This document shows positions 22,931 to 31,884 of a DNA stretch of 37,690 nt, in pieces; position 1 is the first letter of the stretch, and every line of letters begins with the position of its first letter. Both the position numbers and the translations under genes were made by a program. This stretch comes from Vibrio sp. 10N.261.45.E2. Its GTDB lineage: Bacteria > Pseudomonadota > Gammaproteobacteria > Enterobacterales > Vibrionaceae. The stretch is from assembly GCF_002875705.1 (NCBI RefSeq), contig NZ_MCZZ01000175.1, forward strand, positions 1 through 37,690, in the 5' to 3' direction. Under the pieces are notes generated by a model, which did no database searches, was not told the DNA's origin, and was given only the letters and a program-made list of their open reading frames with translations.

Positions 22931-25537
22931 TTAAGCTTCTAGTGCTTTAGTCACTTTCTCAAATAAGTCTTTTGCTAAGTTATCCATGTTCTTCAATGTT
23001 TCAAGTTCCTGTTTGATAAGAGCTTGGCGTTCATCATCGTATTTACGGAATTTAAGAAGTGGATCAATCAGACGAGATGCTACTTGCGGGTTGCTGCTGT
23101 TTAGCTCACGTAGGATCTCACCTGCAAACGCGTAGCCTTTACCTGATTTATCATGGAACTGTACAGGGTTCATGTTTAAGAATGAACCTACCAAGTTACG
23201 AGTTCGGTTCGGGTTTTTTAAACTGAACGCTTGATGTGACATAGACTCTTTGATCACTTCAAGGGCATTTGAACTTGGGTTTGTACCTTGCAGCGCAAAC
23301 CACTTATCCATCACAAGACCGTCGTGTTTCCATTTGTCGCTGTAATCCGCCATTAAGGTTTCACGACATGCCAGTTGTGCACTGTTTGCCGCGCCCATCG
23401 CAGCCATCGTGTCTGTCATGTTGTTTGCCTGCTGGTACATTGCAACAACCAAATCGTTCCCCTGATCTGTATGTGCTAAGTAACTTAGACAAACTTTACG
23501 CAAAGTGCGCTTACCAATCGAATCGTGGTCGATCGTGTATTCCGTTAGTACATGGCTGTGATACACCGCCGCTAACTCATCTTCAAGTTCTGTTGCCAGT
23601 GTTACTTTCATGGAGTTAAGAACCGATGCGGCCGCATCAATATCAACACGCTCATACCAACCCGATACTTCATTGTGGCTTGGCAGTGAAAGCATTTCTG
23701 CAATAAACGCAGGCTCTAATGAATCACTCAGCAGTACACCGCGGAATGCATCAACAACAGAAGCCGAAAGTTCAAACGCTTCGCCTTGTTTAACTTTTTC
23801 AATATTGCTACGGATGTACTTAGCTAACAGCATTTGACCGGCATCCCAACGAGAAAACTCATTGCGAGCATTCACCATCAAGAAGATAAGTTCTTCATCT
23901 GAATAGTCGTATTCCAATTTCACTGGCGCAGAAAATTCACGAAGCAGTGATGGGATTGGTTGCTCAGAAACGTTTTCAAACACGAACGTTTGCACTGCTT
24001 CTTTCACATCTAATACGTTATGAACTGGCTTACCGTTACATTGTAACTCAACAACTTCACCCGCTGCCGTGTATAACTCGATATCAAGAGGAATATGCAG
24101 AGCCTGCTTTTCCGTTTGCTCATGCGTTGGAGCCGTTACTTGGTAAGTTGTCAACGTGTATTCTTTCTTTTCTGCATCGTAGTGACTTTCAACAGACAGC
24201 GTCGGCGTACCAGACTGGCTGTACCATAAACGGAACTGAGACAGATCAACGCCAGATGCGTCTTCCATTGCCGCTACGAAGTCTTCACATGTTGCAGCCG
24301 TGCCATCGTGACGTTCAAAGTACAGCTTCATGCCTTTTTGGAAACCGTCTTCGCCCAATAGTGTGTGGATCATTCGGATCACTTCACTGCCCTTTTCGTA
24401 CACTGTCAAAGTGTAGAAGTTATTCATTTCTATCACTTTTTCTGGACGAATTGGGTGAGACATTGGACTTGCATCTTCAGCGAATTGTGGACCGCGAATA
24501 ATACGTACATTGTTAATACGGTTTACGGCGCGAGAGCCAAGATCCGATGAGAACTCTTGGTCGCGGAATACGGTTAAACCTTCTTTCAAGCTTAACTGGA
24601 ACCAATCGCGACAAGTCACTCGGTTACCTGTCCAGTTGTGGAAGTATTCATGACCAATTACTGCTTCAATACCTAGGTAATCTGTATCCGTTGCTGTTTG
24701 GTCGTTTGCTAAAACAAACTTCGAGTTAAATACGTTAAGGCCTTTGTTTTCCATCGCACCCATGTTGAAGAAATCAACGGCTACGATCATGTAAATGTCT
24801 AAGTCGTATTCAAGATTGAAACGCTCTTCATCCCACTTCATTGAGTTAATCAAAGAAACCATCGCGTGGTTCGCACGGTCTAGGTTGCCTTTGTCGACAA
24901 AGATTTCTAGGTCAACTTTACGACCCGATTGCGTAATGTACGCATCGCGAAGTACATCAAAGTCACCTGCAACAAGTGCAAACAAGTAAGCTGGTTTTGG
25001 ATGTGGGTCTTGCCACTTCACCCAGTGACGACCATTTTCGGCCTCACCTTCATCAACACGGTTACCATTACTTAGTAGGAATGGATTTTCTGCTTTATCA
25101 GCGATAACTGTTGTGGTGAATTTCGCCAATACGTCTGGACGATCCATGTAGTAAGTGATGCGACGGAAACCTTCCGCTTCACATTGAGTACAGAAAGCAC
25201 CACCTGATTTGTACAGGCCTTCAAGAGCACTGTTCCCTTCGGGGTTAACCTCGGTAACGATGGTTAGTGTAAATTCATTTGGAAGGTCATTCAGCGTAAG
25301 TTGAGTTTCAGACTGCTCATACTGAGTCCACTCTTTGCCTTCTACCAAAACAGAAACCAGCTTCAAGCCTTCACCATCAAGTACTAATGTCGCGCTGTCT
25401 TTCTCCTGCTTAACACTAGATACCGCCGTAATGATGGATGCTGAATCGTACAAATCGAAAGTCAGATCGATTTCAGAGATAGTGTGAGATGGTGATTGAT
25501 AATCTTTACGATACTTGGCTTGAGGTGTATGTGCCAT
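22931..25537 (-). CDS. pepN: Aminopeptidase N
   Basis: 868 residues (E. coli 870), an M1-family zinc aminopeptidase of the cytosol that trims N-terminal residues in late protein breakdown. The exopeptidase motif GAMEN is at 260-264, zinc ligands HEYFH at 296-300 with Glu319 in the following helix (LSLKEGLTVF), in the E. coli order. A C-terminal helical domain (about 550-868) closes the cavity. AAAGGAA before the ATG is a good ribosome site. It is a single gene between two minus-strand units, with terminator at 22843-22871. Confidence 0.98.
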   Translation of the reverse strand: MAHTPQAKYRKDYQSPSHTISEIDLTFDLYDSASIITAVSSVKQEKDSATLVLDGEGLKLVSVLVEGKEWTQYEQSETQLTLNDLPNEFTLTIVTEVNPEGNSALEGLYKSGGAFCTQCEAEGFRRITYYMDRPDVLAKFTTTVIADKAENPFLLSNGNRVDEGEAENGRHWVKWQDPHPKPAYLFALVAGDFDVLRDAYITQSGRKVDLEIFVDKGNLDRANHAMVSLINSMKWDEERFNLEYDLDIYMIVAVDFFNMGAMENKGLNVFNSKFVLANDQTATDTDYLGIEAVIGHEYFHNWTGNRVTCRDWFQLSLKEGLTVFRDQEFSSDLGSRAVNRINNVRIIRGPQFAEDASPMSHPIRPEKVIEMNNFYTLTVYEKGSEVIRMIHTLLGEDGFQKGMKLYFERHDGTAATCEDFVAAMEDASGVDLSQFRLWYSQSGTPTLSVESHYDAEKKEYTLTTYQVTAPTHEQTEKQALHIPLDIELYTAAGEVVELQCNGKPVHNVLDVKEAVQTFVFENVSEQPIPSLLREFSAPVKLEYDYSDEELIFLMVNARNEFSRWDAGQMLLAKYIRSNIEKVKQGEAFELSASVVDAFRGVLLSDSLEPAFIAEMLSLPSHNEVSGWYERVDIDAAASVLNSMKVTLATELEDELAAVYHSHVLTEYTIDHDSIGKRTLRKVCLSYLAHTDQGNDLVVAMYQQANNMTDTMAAMGAANSAQLACRETLMADYSDKWKHDGLVMDKWFALQGTNPSSNALEVIKESMSHQAFSLKNPNRTRNLVGSFLNMNPVQFHDKSGKGYAFAGEILRELNSSNPQVASRLIDPLLKFRKYDDERQALIKQELETLKNMDNLAKDLFEKVTKALEA

Positions 25538-25630
25538 GACGAGTTCCTTTTGATCGTTATACGTAATTATTTTTTAACTGTATATATCTAAAGGTTGAGC
25601 GCCAAGAACACAAGGGGAATATTAAAAAAA

Positions 25631-25655
25631 GGAGGCATTGTAGGAAAATGCCTCC
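25631..25655 (-). terminator. Terminator of the 25755-26438 gene
   Basis: GGAGGCATT / AATGCCTCC is a nine-pair stem with a seven-base loop and seven T after it on the minus strand, about 100 bases after the stop. Confidence 0.88.
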
Positions 25656-25754
25656 ATGTTTTACTATTTTATCAATCAAATCAGATAGGAACGGCTAAGA
25701 AACGAACTATATGCCATATTTTCAACGAGCCGATTTTGCAGCGAAAAACAGTAC

Positions 25755-26438
25755 TTATCGTATGCGATTGAGCACCGCAAACATGTCTCCCTCTTCGCCT
25801 TGTAGTGTTAACACGTCACTGTTTAGTGTGTAACGAGTGCCATGTTCGCCGTTCTCATAAAGCAACACTAACTGGTCGCCTTCGGTGTAATACACCCCAC
25901 GACGCACGACTTCACCTCCTTCTTCATCTGATACTCGGAACATGAAAATGAAGTCGGGTTGGAGCACTAAATCCATTTTTTGAATATTACTCGCACGCAA
26001 ATCGCTTCCAGACAGTTCGGCACTTGACCATATTCCAGCAAGCGCGTTCGGCAAGGCTTTGGTGAACATAACGCCGTTAAGATTCAGCATATTATGATTA
26101 CTGCTGTACGCGTAAACTTGAGGCTCTGAGGTATTCAAACCCAAAATAATCGTGTCTTCATTAGCGTTATACAATCCTTCCCAATGATCCACACTGTAGT
26201 CTTTCTTTTGGATATCAATGGTGAATGAGTAATTTGAATCAAGAGTAAGTTTGATTGCTCTAAAGTTTTCAGTACCTTGCTCAGGATCTGGGTTCATCAA
26301 ATACCAATCACCAAGCAACAAAGGAAGGTCAAAATGGGATAGATTGCTATCGCTTTTTGACTGTTGGCTATTCGAGGCTACCTCGCTGCCAAAAGCCACA
26401 AAACTCACACAAGATAAAATTAGTAGAATCCATTTCAT
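25755..26438 (-). CDS. Secreted protein of two similar lipocalin-like halves, function unknown
   Basis: 227 residues from the ATG at 26438 (GAGGGGACGCTTATG), with signal peptide MKWILLILSCVSFVAFGSEV. The mature part appears to be an internal duplication. Half one, about 45-125, reads LLGDWYL, IKLTLDSNYSFTIDI, GLYNANEDTIIL, MLNLNGVMFTK. Half two, about 130-225, reads LAGIWSS, MDLVLQPDFIFMFRV, GVYYTEGDQLVL, VLTLQGEEGDMFAVL. The G-x-W opening and beta-strand pattern suggest small lipocalin-like barrels, as in families scoring chemical or lipid ligands. I do not recognise a named family. It stands alone between pepN and prc with its own terminator. Confidence 0.65.
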   Translation of the reverse strand: MKWILLILSCVSFVAFGSEVASNSQQSKSDSNLSHFDLPLLLGDWYLMNPDPEQGTENFRAIKLTLDSNYSFTIDIQKKDYSVDHWEGLYNANEDTIILGLNTSEPQVYAYSSNHNMLNLNGVMFTKALPNALAGIWSSAELSGSDLRASNIQKMDLVLQPDFIFMFRVSDEEGGEVVRRGVYYTEGDQLVLLYENGEHGTRYTLNSDVLTLQGEEGDMFAVLNRIR

Positions 26439-26651
26439 AAGCGTCCCCTCGTTTTCTTTAAGCTTAGGCACGTAATGAAGAGAAAGCGAAAAAATATGAT
26501 CCAAGTCACTAAATTTTAAGTGCGAAGTAACTTAAGTGTCATTATCGGCTTAACTTTAACCTACAGAATTCTTTGTCCCCCAATAATAAATAGTTATAAA
26601 ACATGCTAATAAACAGATAGATACGGGAAAACCAAATAACACCGACACAAA

Positions 26652-26675
26652 AAAAGCGAGCCTAGGCTCGCTTTT
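26652..26675 (-). terminator. Terminator of the proQ-prc operon
   Basis: A perfect 24-bp palindrome centred on CCTAGG (AAAAGCGAG...CTCGCTTTT), followed by T-run on the minus strand, lies 22 bases after prc. Confidence 0.92.
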
Positions 26676-26697
26676 CAGTATCAACAGGTAGTAAAAC

Positions 26698-28692
26698 CTA
26701 TTTCTTTATCATATCTAGCATGATAGCAACAGACTCATCAAGATAAGCATCCGGAGCTTCATAGTCTTTCGGAATATCGTCCAACGTTTTAAACACCTCT
26801 AACTTAGCGGCTTTTTGACGTTGATTGATACGATCTAGACGAAGTGCATCCGCATCATCGCTCTCTTGCTGGCGTACCTTTTCATTCAAAAAAAGGTCGT
26901 TATCGTCTTTATCTGCTTTATATTTTTCAATATCTTGCGCGATAAAGCCAAATTCCATATCTGTCGCGATGCGAGCTTGGTGTTTAGCCGTTAACGCTGC
27001 GACTTGTTCATCGTTACGTTGTAACACTGAGTACTTCGCTTTGTCGATACTATCCCAAGGCAGTGCATTATCTTCAACACTTTCACCAGTATCTGCCGGG
27101 TCAATTGGTGTTGGGTAAGCAATATCAGGTACTACACCTTTGTTTTGCGTACTACCACCATTGATTCGGTAGAATTTTTGGATTGTGTATTGAACATAGC
27201 CCAACTCTTTGTCGAACAAATCATAAATATGATTCAACGAACGGTGTTGTTGCACCGTACCTTTACCGAAAGAGTTTTCACCCAAGATGATTGCGCGGCC
27301 GTAATCTTGCATCGCTGCCGCAAAGATCTCAGATGCCGAAGCACTGTAGCGATTTACCAACACCGTTAATGGACCTTGGTAACTGATTTCACCATCAGTA
27401 TCGCTATTCACTTTGACACGACCGTAGCTATCACGAACCTGAACAACAGGTCCCTCTTTGATAAACAAGCCAGAAAGTTCGGTTGCTTCAGTCAGTGCAC
27501 CACCACCGTTGTTTCGAAGATCAACAATAATACCTTCAACACCTTGCTCTTTAAGCTCGGTGATCAGTTTATCGGTATCTTTAGAAAGGCCAACGTAGAA
27601 ACTTGGTACTTCTAATACACCAATCTTCTTGCCGTCTTTCTCGATCACTTCTGATTTAACAGCGCGGTCTTCTAAACGAATCTTATCGCGTACAATTGTG
27701 ACAACGTGACTTTTTGCATCTTTACCGTCTGGCAAGATCTGTAGCTTAACTTTAGTCCCTTTCGGACCTTTGATAAGTTGTACTACATCGTCTAAACGCC
27801 AGCCGATAACATCAACTATCTCTTCACCATCTTGACCAACGCCAACAATACGGTCGCCATCGCTCAATTGTTTGCTATTTGACGCAGGGCCACCAGCAAC
27901 TAAAGAACGAATAACGGTGTAGTCGTCTGTCATCTGAAGTACCGCACCAATCCCTTCTAGAGATAGATTCATCTCAGATTGGAATTGTTCTGCATTTCTT
28001 GGAGAGAGATAACTGGTGTGCGGATCAACTTCACGCGCAAATGCGTTCATGTAGATTTGGAAAGCATCTTCATTGTGCGATTGCGTAATACGCTTCATCG
28101 CATTGTTGTAACGCTTTTCCAAAACTTCTTGAATCTCTGGCCACTCTTTACCAGTAAGTTTTAGATTCAACGCATCGTATTTAACGCGTTTTCTCCAAAG
28201 CTCATTCACTTCAGCGATATCTTTTGGCCATTCAGCTTCACTACGATTGAGCTCAATACTTTCATCGGTATCAAACTTAATCTCTGTATCTAGCAAAGAC
28301 AATGCATATTGAAAACGTTCAAAACGCTTCTGCATAGACAAATTATAAACATCGAATGCAATCTGGTTATTGCCTGCTTTCAGTTGATCATCAATTTGTG
28401 TAGATGACGCAGCGAAAGAGTCAATATCAGCTTGAGTGAAGATATTACGATTATAATCCAGCATCTCTAAGTAACGATTAAAGATAGCTTGAGAGAAATC
28501 ATCGTTGAGATTGAAGTGTTTATAGTGAGAACGAGTAAATCGAGAAGTAACACGTTTACTAGCAGTTTCATGTTGGACCTCAGGAGCGAGTAGAGGTAAA
28601 TCGTCCTGATCTAATTTGGCTTCGAGAGCCTGAGCTGAAGCTGCTAGCCAAAAGCTAGCAGCAATCAGTGTCAATTTTGAACGGCATTTCAT
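26698..28692 (-). CDS. prc: Periplasmic tail-specific protease Prc
   Basis: 664 residues (E. coli 682). The signal peptide (MKCRSKLTLIAASFWLAASA) is followed by the N-terminal helical lid, a PDZ domain (about 235-330, LEGIGAVLQ), and the S41 protease core with Ser452 in RYSASASEIF and Lys477 in FGKGTV, the same numbering as E. coli. It cleaves proteins with non-polar C-termini in the periplasm, processing PBP3 and regulating peptidoglycan hydrolases with NlpI. The start is 17 bases after the proQ stop, so the two are an operon as in enterics. Confidence 0.97.
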   Translation of the reverse strand: MKCRSKLTLIAASFWLAASAQALEAKLDQDDLPLLAPEVQHETASKRVTSRFTRSHYKHFNLNDDFSQAIFNRYLEMLDYNRNIFTQADIDSFAASSTQIDDQLKAGNNQIAFDVYNLSMQKRFERFQYALSLLDTEIKFDTDESIELNRSEAEWPKDIAEVNELWRKRVKYDALNLKLTGKEWPEIQEVLEKRYNNAMKRITQSHNEDAFQIYMNAFAREVDPHTSYLSPRNAEQFQSEMNLSLEGIGAVLQMTDDYTVIRSLVAGGPASNSKQLSDGDRIVGVGQDGEEIVDVIGWRLDDVVQLIKGPKGTKVKLQILPDGKDAKSHVVTIVRDKIRLEDRAVKSEVIEKDGKKIGVLEVPSFYVGLSKDTDKLITELKEQGVEGIIVDLRNNGGGALTEATELSGLFIKEGPVVQVRDSYGRVKVNSDTDGEISYQGPLTVLVNRYSASASEIFAAAMQDYGRAIILGENSFGKGTVQQHRSLNHIYDLFDKELGYVQYTIQKFYRINGGSTQNKGVVPDIAYPTPIDPADTGESVEDNALPWDSIDKAKYSVLQRNDEQVAALTAKHQARIATDMEFGFIAQDIEKYKADKDDNDLFLNEKVRQQESDDADALRLDRINQRQKAAKLEVFKTLDDIPKDYEAPDAYLDESVAIMLDMIKK

Positions 28693-28709
28693 GCGTAGGA
28701 GTATCTCCT

Positions 28710-29333
28710 TTAAGCGCGCAAGTGCTCCGCTTTAACAACCATTTGTAGGCCGTTTGCTAACTGAACACGCACATCTTCCTTATTGATTTCAACAATGGTC
28801 GCAGCCATGTTTCCTTTACCCATGTTCACATTTACTTCTTTGCCAGCGATAAATTCGTCAGCGTTCAAAGCGCGTGTTTCTACAGGCTTTTCTACTTTTG
28901 GTGCTTTAGGCGCTTGACGACGAGGCTGTTGAGCTTTCTTCGCCTTAGGCTTCGCTTTGCCTTCTTCACGAGCTTTTTGTGCTTGTTCTTTACGACGAGC
29001 TTGAACTTTCGCTTTGCTTTCTGCAAGTGTAGCTTTAGCGTGCTCAACGTGCTCTTCTTCTAGTGTGCCACACGCGTTGCCGTCTAGGTCAACACGTTCT
29101 GCGCCAGCTTTTACGCCGTGCAGGTAACGCCATGATGATGTGTACTGTCTTAACGCTGCACGAAGCTGAGTCTTACTTACTTTTTCGTCTTCATTTAGAC
29201 GTTCAGCAAGATCTTGAAAAATACCAATTTTAAGTGGCTTCGCTTCACCTTCTAGAGTAAAGCATTTAGGGAAACATTCAGCAATATATGCGATAACTTC
29301 TTTGCTGTTTTTTAACTTTTCAGTGTTTTCCAT
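28710..29333 (-). CDS. proQ: RNA chaperone ProQ
   Basis: 207 residues (E. coli 232). The N-terminal FinO/ProQ domain (about 5-115) shows NSKEVIAYIAECFPKCF and YLHGVKAGAERVDLDG. A Lys/Ala/Pro-rich unstructured linker (about 118-155) and a C-terminal Tudor-like domain (MAATIVEINKEDVRVQLANG) follow. It binds structured small RNAs and mRNA 3' ends and supports osmotic-stress responses. The linker is shorter than in E. coli. It is first gene of proQ-prc, with AGGA seven bases upstream. Confidence 0.96.
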   Translation of the reverse strand: MENTEKLKNSKEVIAYIAECFPKCFTLEGEAKPLKIGIFQDLAERLNEDEKVSKTQLRAALRQYTSSWRYLHGVKAGAERVDLDGNACGTLEEEHVEHAKATLAESKAKVQARRKEQAQKAREEGKAKPKAKKAQQPRRQAPKAPKVEKPVETRALNADEFIAGKEVNVNMGKGNMAATIVEINKEDVRVQLANGLQMVVKAEHLRA

Positions 29334-29430
29334 GTGGGTTCCTGGTTTTTGCGGTTTTCCGCGAGCATTAAGAAAATATTTTTACGTATTATAGAGAGAT
29401 GCTTGGGAAAAACCACAGTAAGAGAATAAT

Positions 29431-29922
29431 TTATGCCTTGTTCGCGTGCGAATTAAGCAGCTTTTCCACTTCTGCCATGAAAAATGTTAATCCGTACTCA
29501 TCAATTTGAGAAAAACGACCAACATTTGGGCTATCGATATCAAGAACGCCCGCTATTTTTCCGCCAATCGAGAACGGAATAACGATTTCTGAGTTACTTG
29601 CAGCGTCACAAGCGATGTGACCTTCGAACTCATGAACATCATGAATGCGCTGAACGGTATTCGTCGCAACCGCAGTTCCACACACACCACGCCCTACCGG
29701 AATTCGCACACAAGCTGGTTGGCCTTGGAAAGGACCCAGTACAAGTTCGTCTTTTTCCTTAGCTTGGTCCTGCTTCATTAAATAGAAACCCGCCCAATTC
29801 AACTCATCCAATTCCATGAATAATAATGAACTGATATTAGCAAGGTTAGCAGTTAGATCGGTTTCTGATTCAATTAATGCAACGGCTTGTTTGGTTAAGC
29901 GTTGGTAATGTTCTATTTTCAT
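29431..29922 (-). CDS. msrC: Free methionine-(R)-sulfoxide reductase MsrC
   Basis: 163 residues from the ATG at 29922 (GGAAGTTAATATG), four codons inside the longest frame. The GAF domain carries NWAGFYL, LVLGPFQGQPACVRIPVGRG and HIACDAASNSEI. Cys71, Cys81 and Cys105 reproduce the spacing of the E. coli catalytic triad (84, 94, 118). It reduces free L-methionine-(R)-S-oxide in the cytosol with thioredoxin recycling. It is divergent from the ABC exporter, with about 90 bases between the starts. In enterics yebR, yebS and yebT are also neighbours, so the context is conserved. Confidence 0.96.
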   Translation of the reverse strand: MKIEHYQRLTKQAVALIESETDLTANLANISSLLFMELDELNWAGFYLMKQDQAKEKDELVLGPFQGQPACVRIPVGRGVCGTAVATNTVQRIHDVHEFEGHIACDAASNSEIVIPFSIGGKIAGVLDIDSPNVGRFSQIDEYGLTFFMAEVEKLLNSHANKA

Positions 29923-30011
29923 ATTAACTTCCAATTAAATTGAGACTTCCATTATCAAGAGAACGCAGTAGAATGCGGCCATCAAACCAAATAGGACTTA
30001 TTCTCATTACA

Positions 30012-31808
30012 ATGAACGATTCAGAAGACACTATTAGCCGTTCTTGGTTAATAACTCAAGTAAAAAAACACAAGTCCAAATTACTGTTTGCTAACATTAT
30101 TGCCATATTTGCAACTCTCATAAGCGTCCCTATCCCGTTGCTCATGCCATTAATGGTTGATGAAGTATTGCTTGATAAGCCGGCTTCTGGTTTAGATATG
30201 ATGAACCACCTACTTCCATCATCGTTACAAACACCGACTGGCTATATAGCACTAACTTTGCTGTTAGTGATTATCATGCGCACCGTTAGCCAAGCGTTAA
30301 ACATTCTGCAAGGGCGTCAATTTACACTCGTCTCTAAAACAATTACCTATCAAATGCGAAGCAAGATGATAGATAAGCTTGGTCGTATCAGTATTCGACA
30401 GTACGAAACCAAAGGCAGCGGTGGTATCAACGCCCACCTGATAACAGACATAGAGACAATAGATAAGTTCATTGGCTCTACTCTATCCAAATTCTTGATT
30501 AGCTTCTTGACCGTGTTCGGTACAGCTATCGTTCTATTGTGGTTAGAGTGGCGTTTAGGATTGTTCATTTTACTGGTCAATCCTGTTGTGATTTATTTCT
30601 CCCGTAAACTAGGCAGCAGGGTCAAGCACCTTAAAAAGTACGAGAACCAATCTTTTGAGCGCTTTCAGAACCGTTTGGTGGAAACCTTAGATGGCATTTA
30701 TCAACTGCGCGCAGCCAATAAGGAACGCATCTTTCTTGATGAACTTAAGGTTCAAGCAAACCAAGTAAGAATCGATGCAGACAAATACGCTTGGCAGTCT
30801 GAAGCAGCTGGCCGTGTTTCGTTTCTACTCTTCTTATTAGGTTTCGAGCTTTTCCGTGCCGTCGCTATGCTCATGGTATTATTCAGTGACTTAACCATTG
30901 GTCAGATTTTCGCGGTATTTGGCTACTTATGGTTCATGTTAGGCCCGGTTCAAGAGCTACTAGGGATTCAATTCTCTTGGTATAGCGCAAAAGCAGCACT
31001 GCAACGCATCAACGATCTTCTTCAGTTAGAAGAAGAAAAGCGCCCTATTAGCAAAGTAAATCCATTTAATGAAGATCAAGAAGTGACAGTCGACATCGAA
31101 GACGTTACATTCTCTTACACATTAGAAAACACTGTTTTAAATAGGCTATCGTTGCACATCCCTGCAGGTAAGAAAGTCGCTTTGGTGGGTGCTAGTGGAG
31201 GTGGTAAATCTACGTTAATCCAGTTGCTGATTGGGGTTTATCAAGCGGACTCGGGCTGCATTCGCTATAACGGTGAAACAACCGACGACATCAGCTTTGA
31301 TGTAATCAGGAATCAAATTGCCGTTGTTTTACAACAACCTATACTCTTTAACGATACATTAAGGCATAATCTGACCCTTGGTGCTGAATACGATGAAATG
31401 TCGTTGTGGCGTGCGCTTGAAGTCTCTCAAATGCAAGATGTCATCAAGCAACTGAGTAATGGTTTGGATACACAAATTGGTAGGAATGGCGTTCGACTGT
31501 CTGGTGGTCAACGACAACGCTTGGCAATAGCCCGCATGGTGCTGAGCAACCCTAAGTTTGTTATTCTGGATGAAGCGACATCTGCGCTCGATACAGCGAC
31601 AGAGTCAGCGCTACATAAAGCGTTGAGCGAGTTTTTGAAAGATCGCACAACTTTGATCGTGGCTCATCGATTATCAGCGGTGAAACAAGCCGATCTAATC
31701 TATGTTTTAGAAGATGGACAAGTCACACAGACGGGAACACATGGTGAATTGGTTGAACAACAAGGACTCTATCAAACACTCTACGGCAGTGTGCAATCGC
31801 ACGCCTAA
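30012..31808 (+). CDS. ABC exporter half-transporter (permease-ATPase fusion)
   Basis: 598 residues from the ATG at 30012, chosen because the residues before it are not exporter-like; no strong ribosome site is seen. Six membrane helices (about 20-310) precede the ATPase: Walker A GASGGGKST (about 393), signature LSGGQRQRLAIAR (about 497), Walker B FVILDEATSALD and H-loop VAHRLS (about 551). It lacks the C39 peptidase domain and would work as a homodimer. The substrate is unknown; lipid or drug export are common in this group. The gene ends about 65 bases before letA on the same strand, so it may be co-transcribed. Confidence 0.85.
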   Translation: MNDSEDTISRSWLITQVKKHKSKLLFANIIAIFATLISVPIPLLMPLMVDEVLLDKPASGLDMMNHLLPSSLQTPTGYIALTLLLVIIMRTVSQALNILQGRQFTLVSKTITYQMRSKMIDKLGRISIRQYETKGSGGINAHLITDIETIDKFIGSTLSKFLISFLTVFGTAIVLLWLEWRLGLFILLVNPVVIYFSRKLGSRVKHLKKYENQSFERFQNRLVETLDGIYQLRAANKERIFLDELKVQANQVRIDADKYAWQSEAAGRVSFLLFLLGFELFRAVAMLMVLFSDLTIGQIFAVFGYLWFMLGPVQELLGIQFSWYSAKAALQRINDLLQLEEEKRPISKVNPFNEDQEVTVDIEDVTFSYTLENTVLNRLSLHIPAGKKVALVGASGGGKSTLIQLLIGVYQADSGCIRYNGETTDDISFDVIRNQIAVVLQQPILFNDTLRHNLTLGAEYDEMSLWRALEVSQMQDVIKQLSNGLDTQIGRNGVRLSGGQRQRLAIARMVLSNPKFVILDEATSALDTATESALHKALSEFLKDRTTLIVAHRLSAVKQADLIYVLEDGQVTQTGTHGELVEQQGLYQTLYGSVQSHA

Positions 31809-31864
31809 TGTTTGCGCGTCTAAGTCTTTAAGTCAGGCATCGAGCCTAACTGAAGTTTCAACTT

Positions 31865-31884
31865 GGGAGGTCGCGTGACCTCCC
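31865..31884 (+). promoter_or_regulatory. Hairpin enclosing the letA ribosome site and GTG start
   Basis: GGGAGGTC (31865-31872) pairs with GACCTCCC (31877-31884) across the loop GCGT. The GGAGG ribosome site is in the 5' arm, and the GTG (31875-31877) spans the loop. No T-run follows, so it is not a terminator. Confidence 0.6.

Noticed and set aside
23269..23619. 116-codon plus-strand frame inside pepN
   Set aside because: Antisense shadow with Cys/Pro/Ser-rich low-quality translation.
23947..24501. 184-codon plus-strand frame inside pepN
   Set aside because: It is fully antisense to a clearly conserved gene, and its product has no family-like features; it is a by-product of pepN codon use.
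25578..25593. CTGTATATATCTAAAG upstream of pepN as a LexA box
   Set aside because: Only the left half fits; the right half lacks ACAG.
29995..30016. Fur-like sequence before the ABC exporter
   Set aside because: One half resembles GATAATGATAAT at 9 of 12 positions; the other half does not match.
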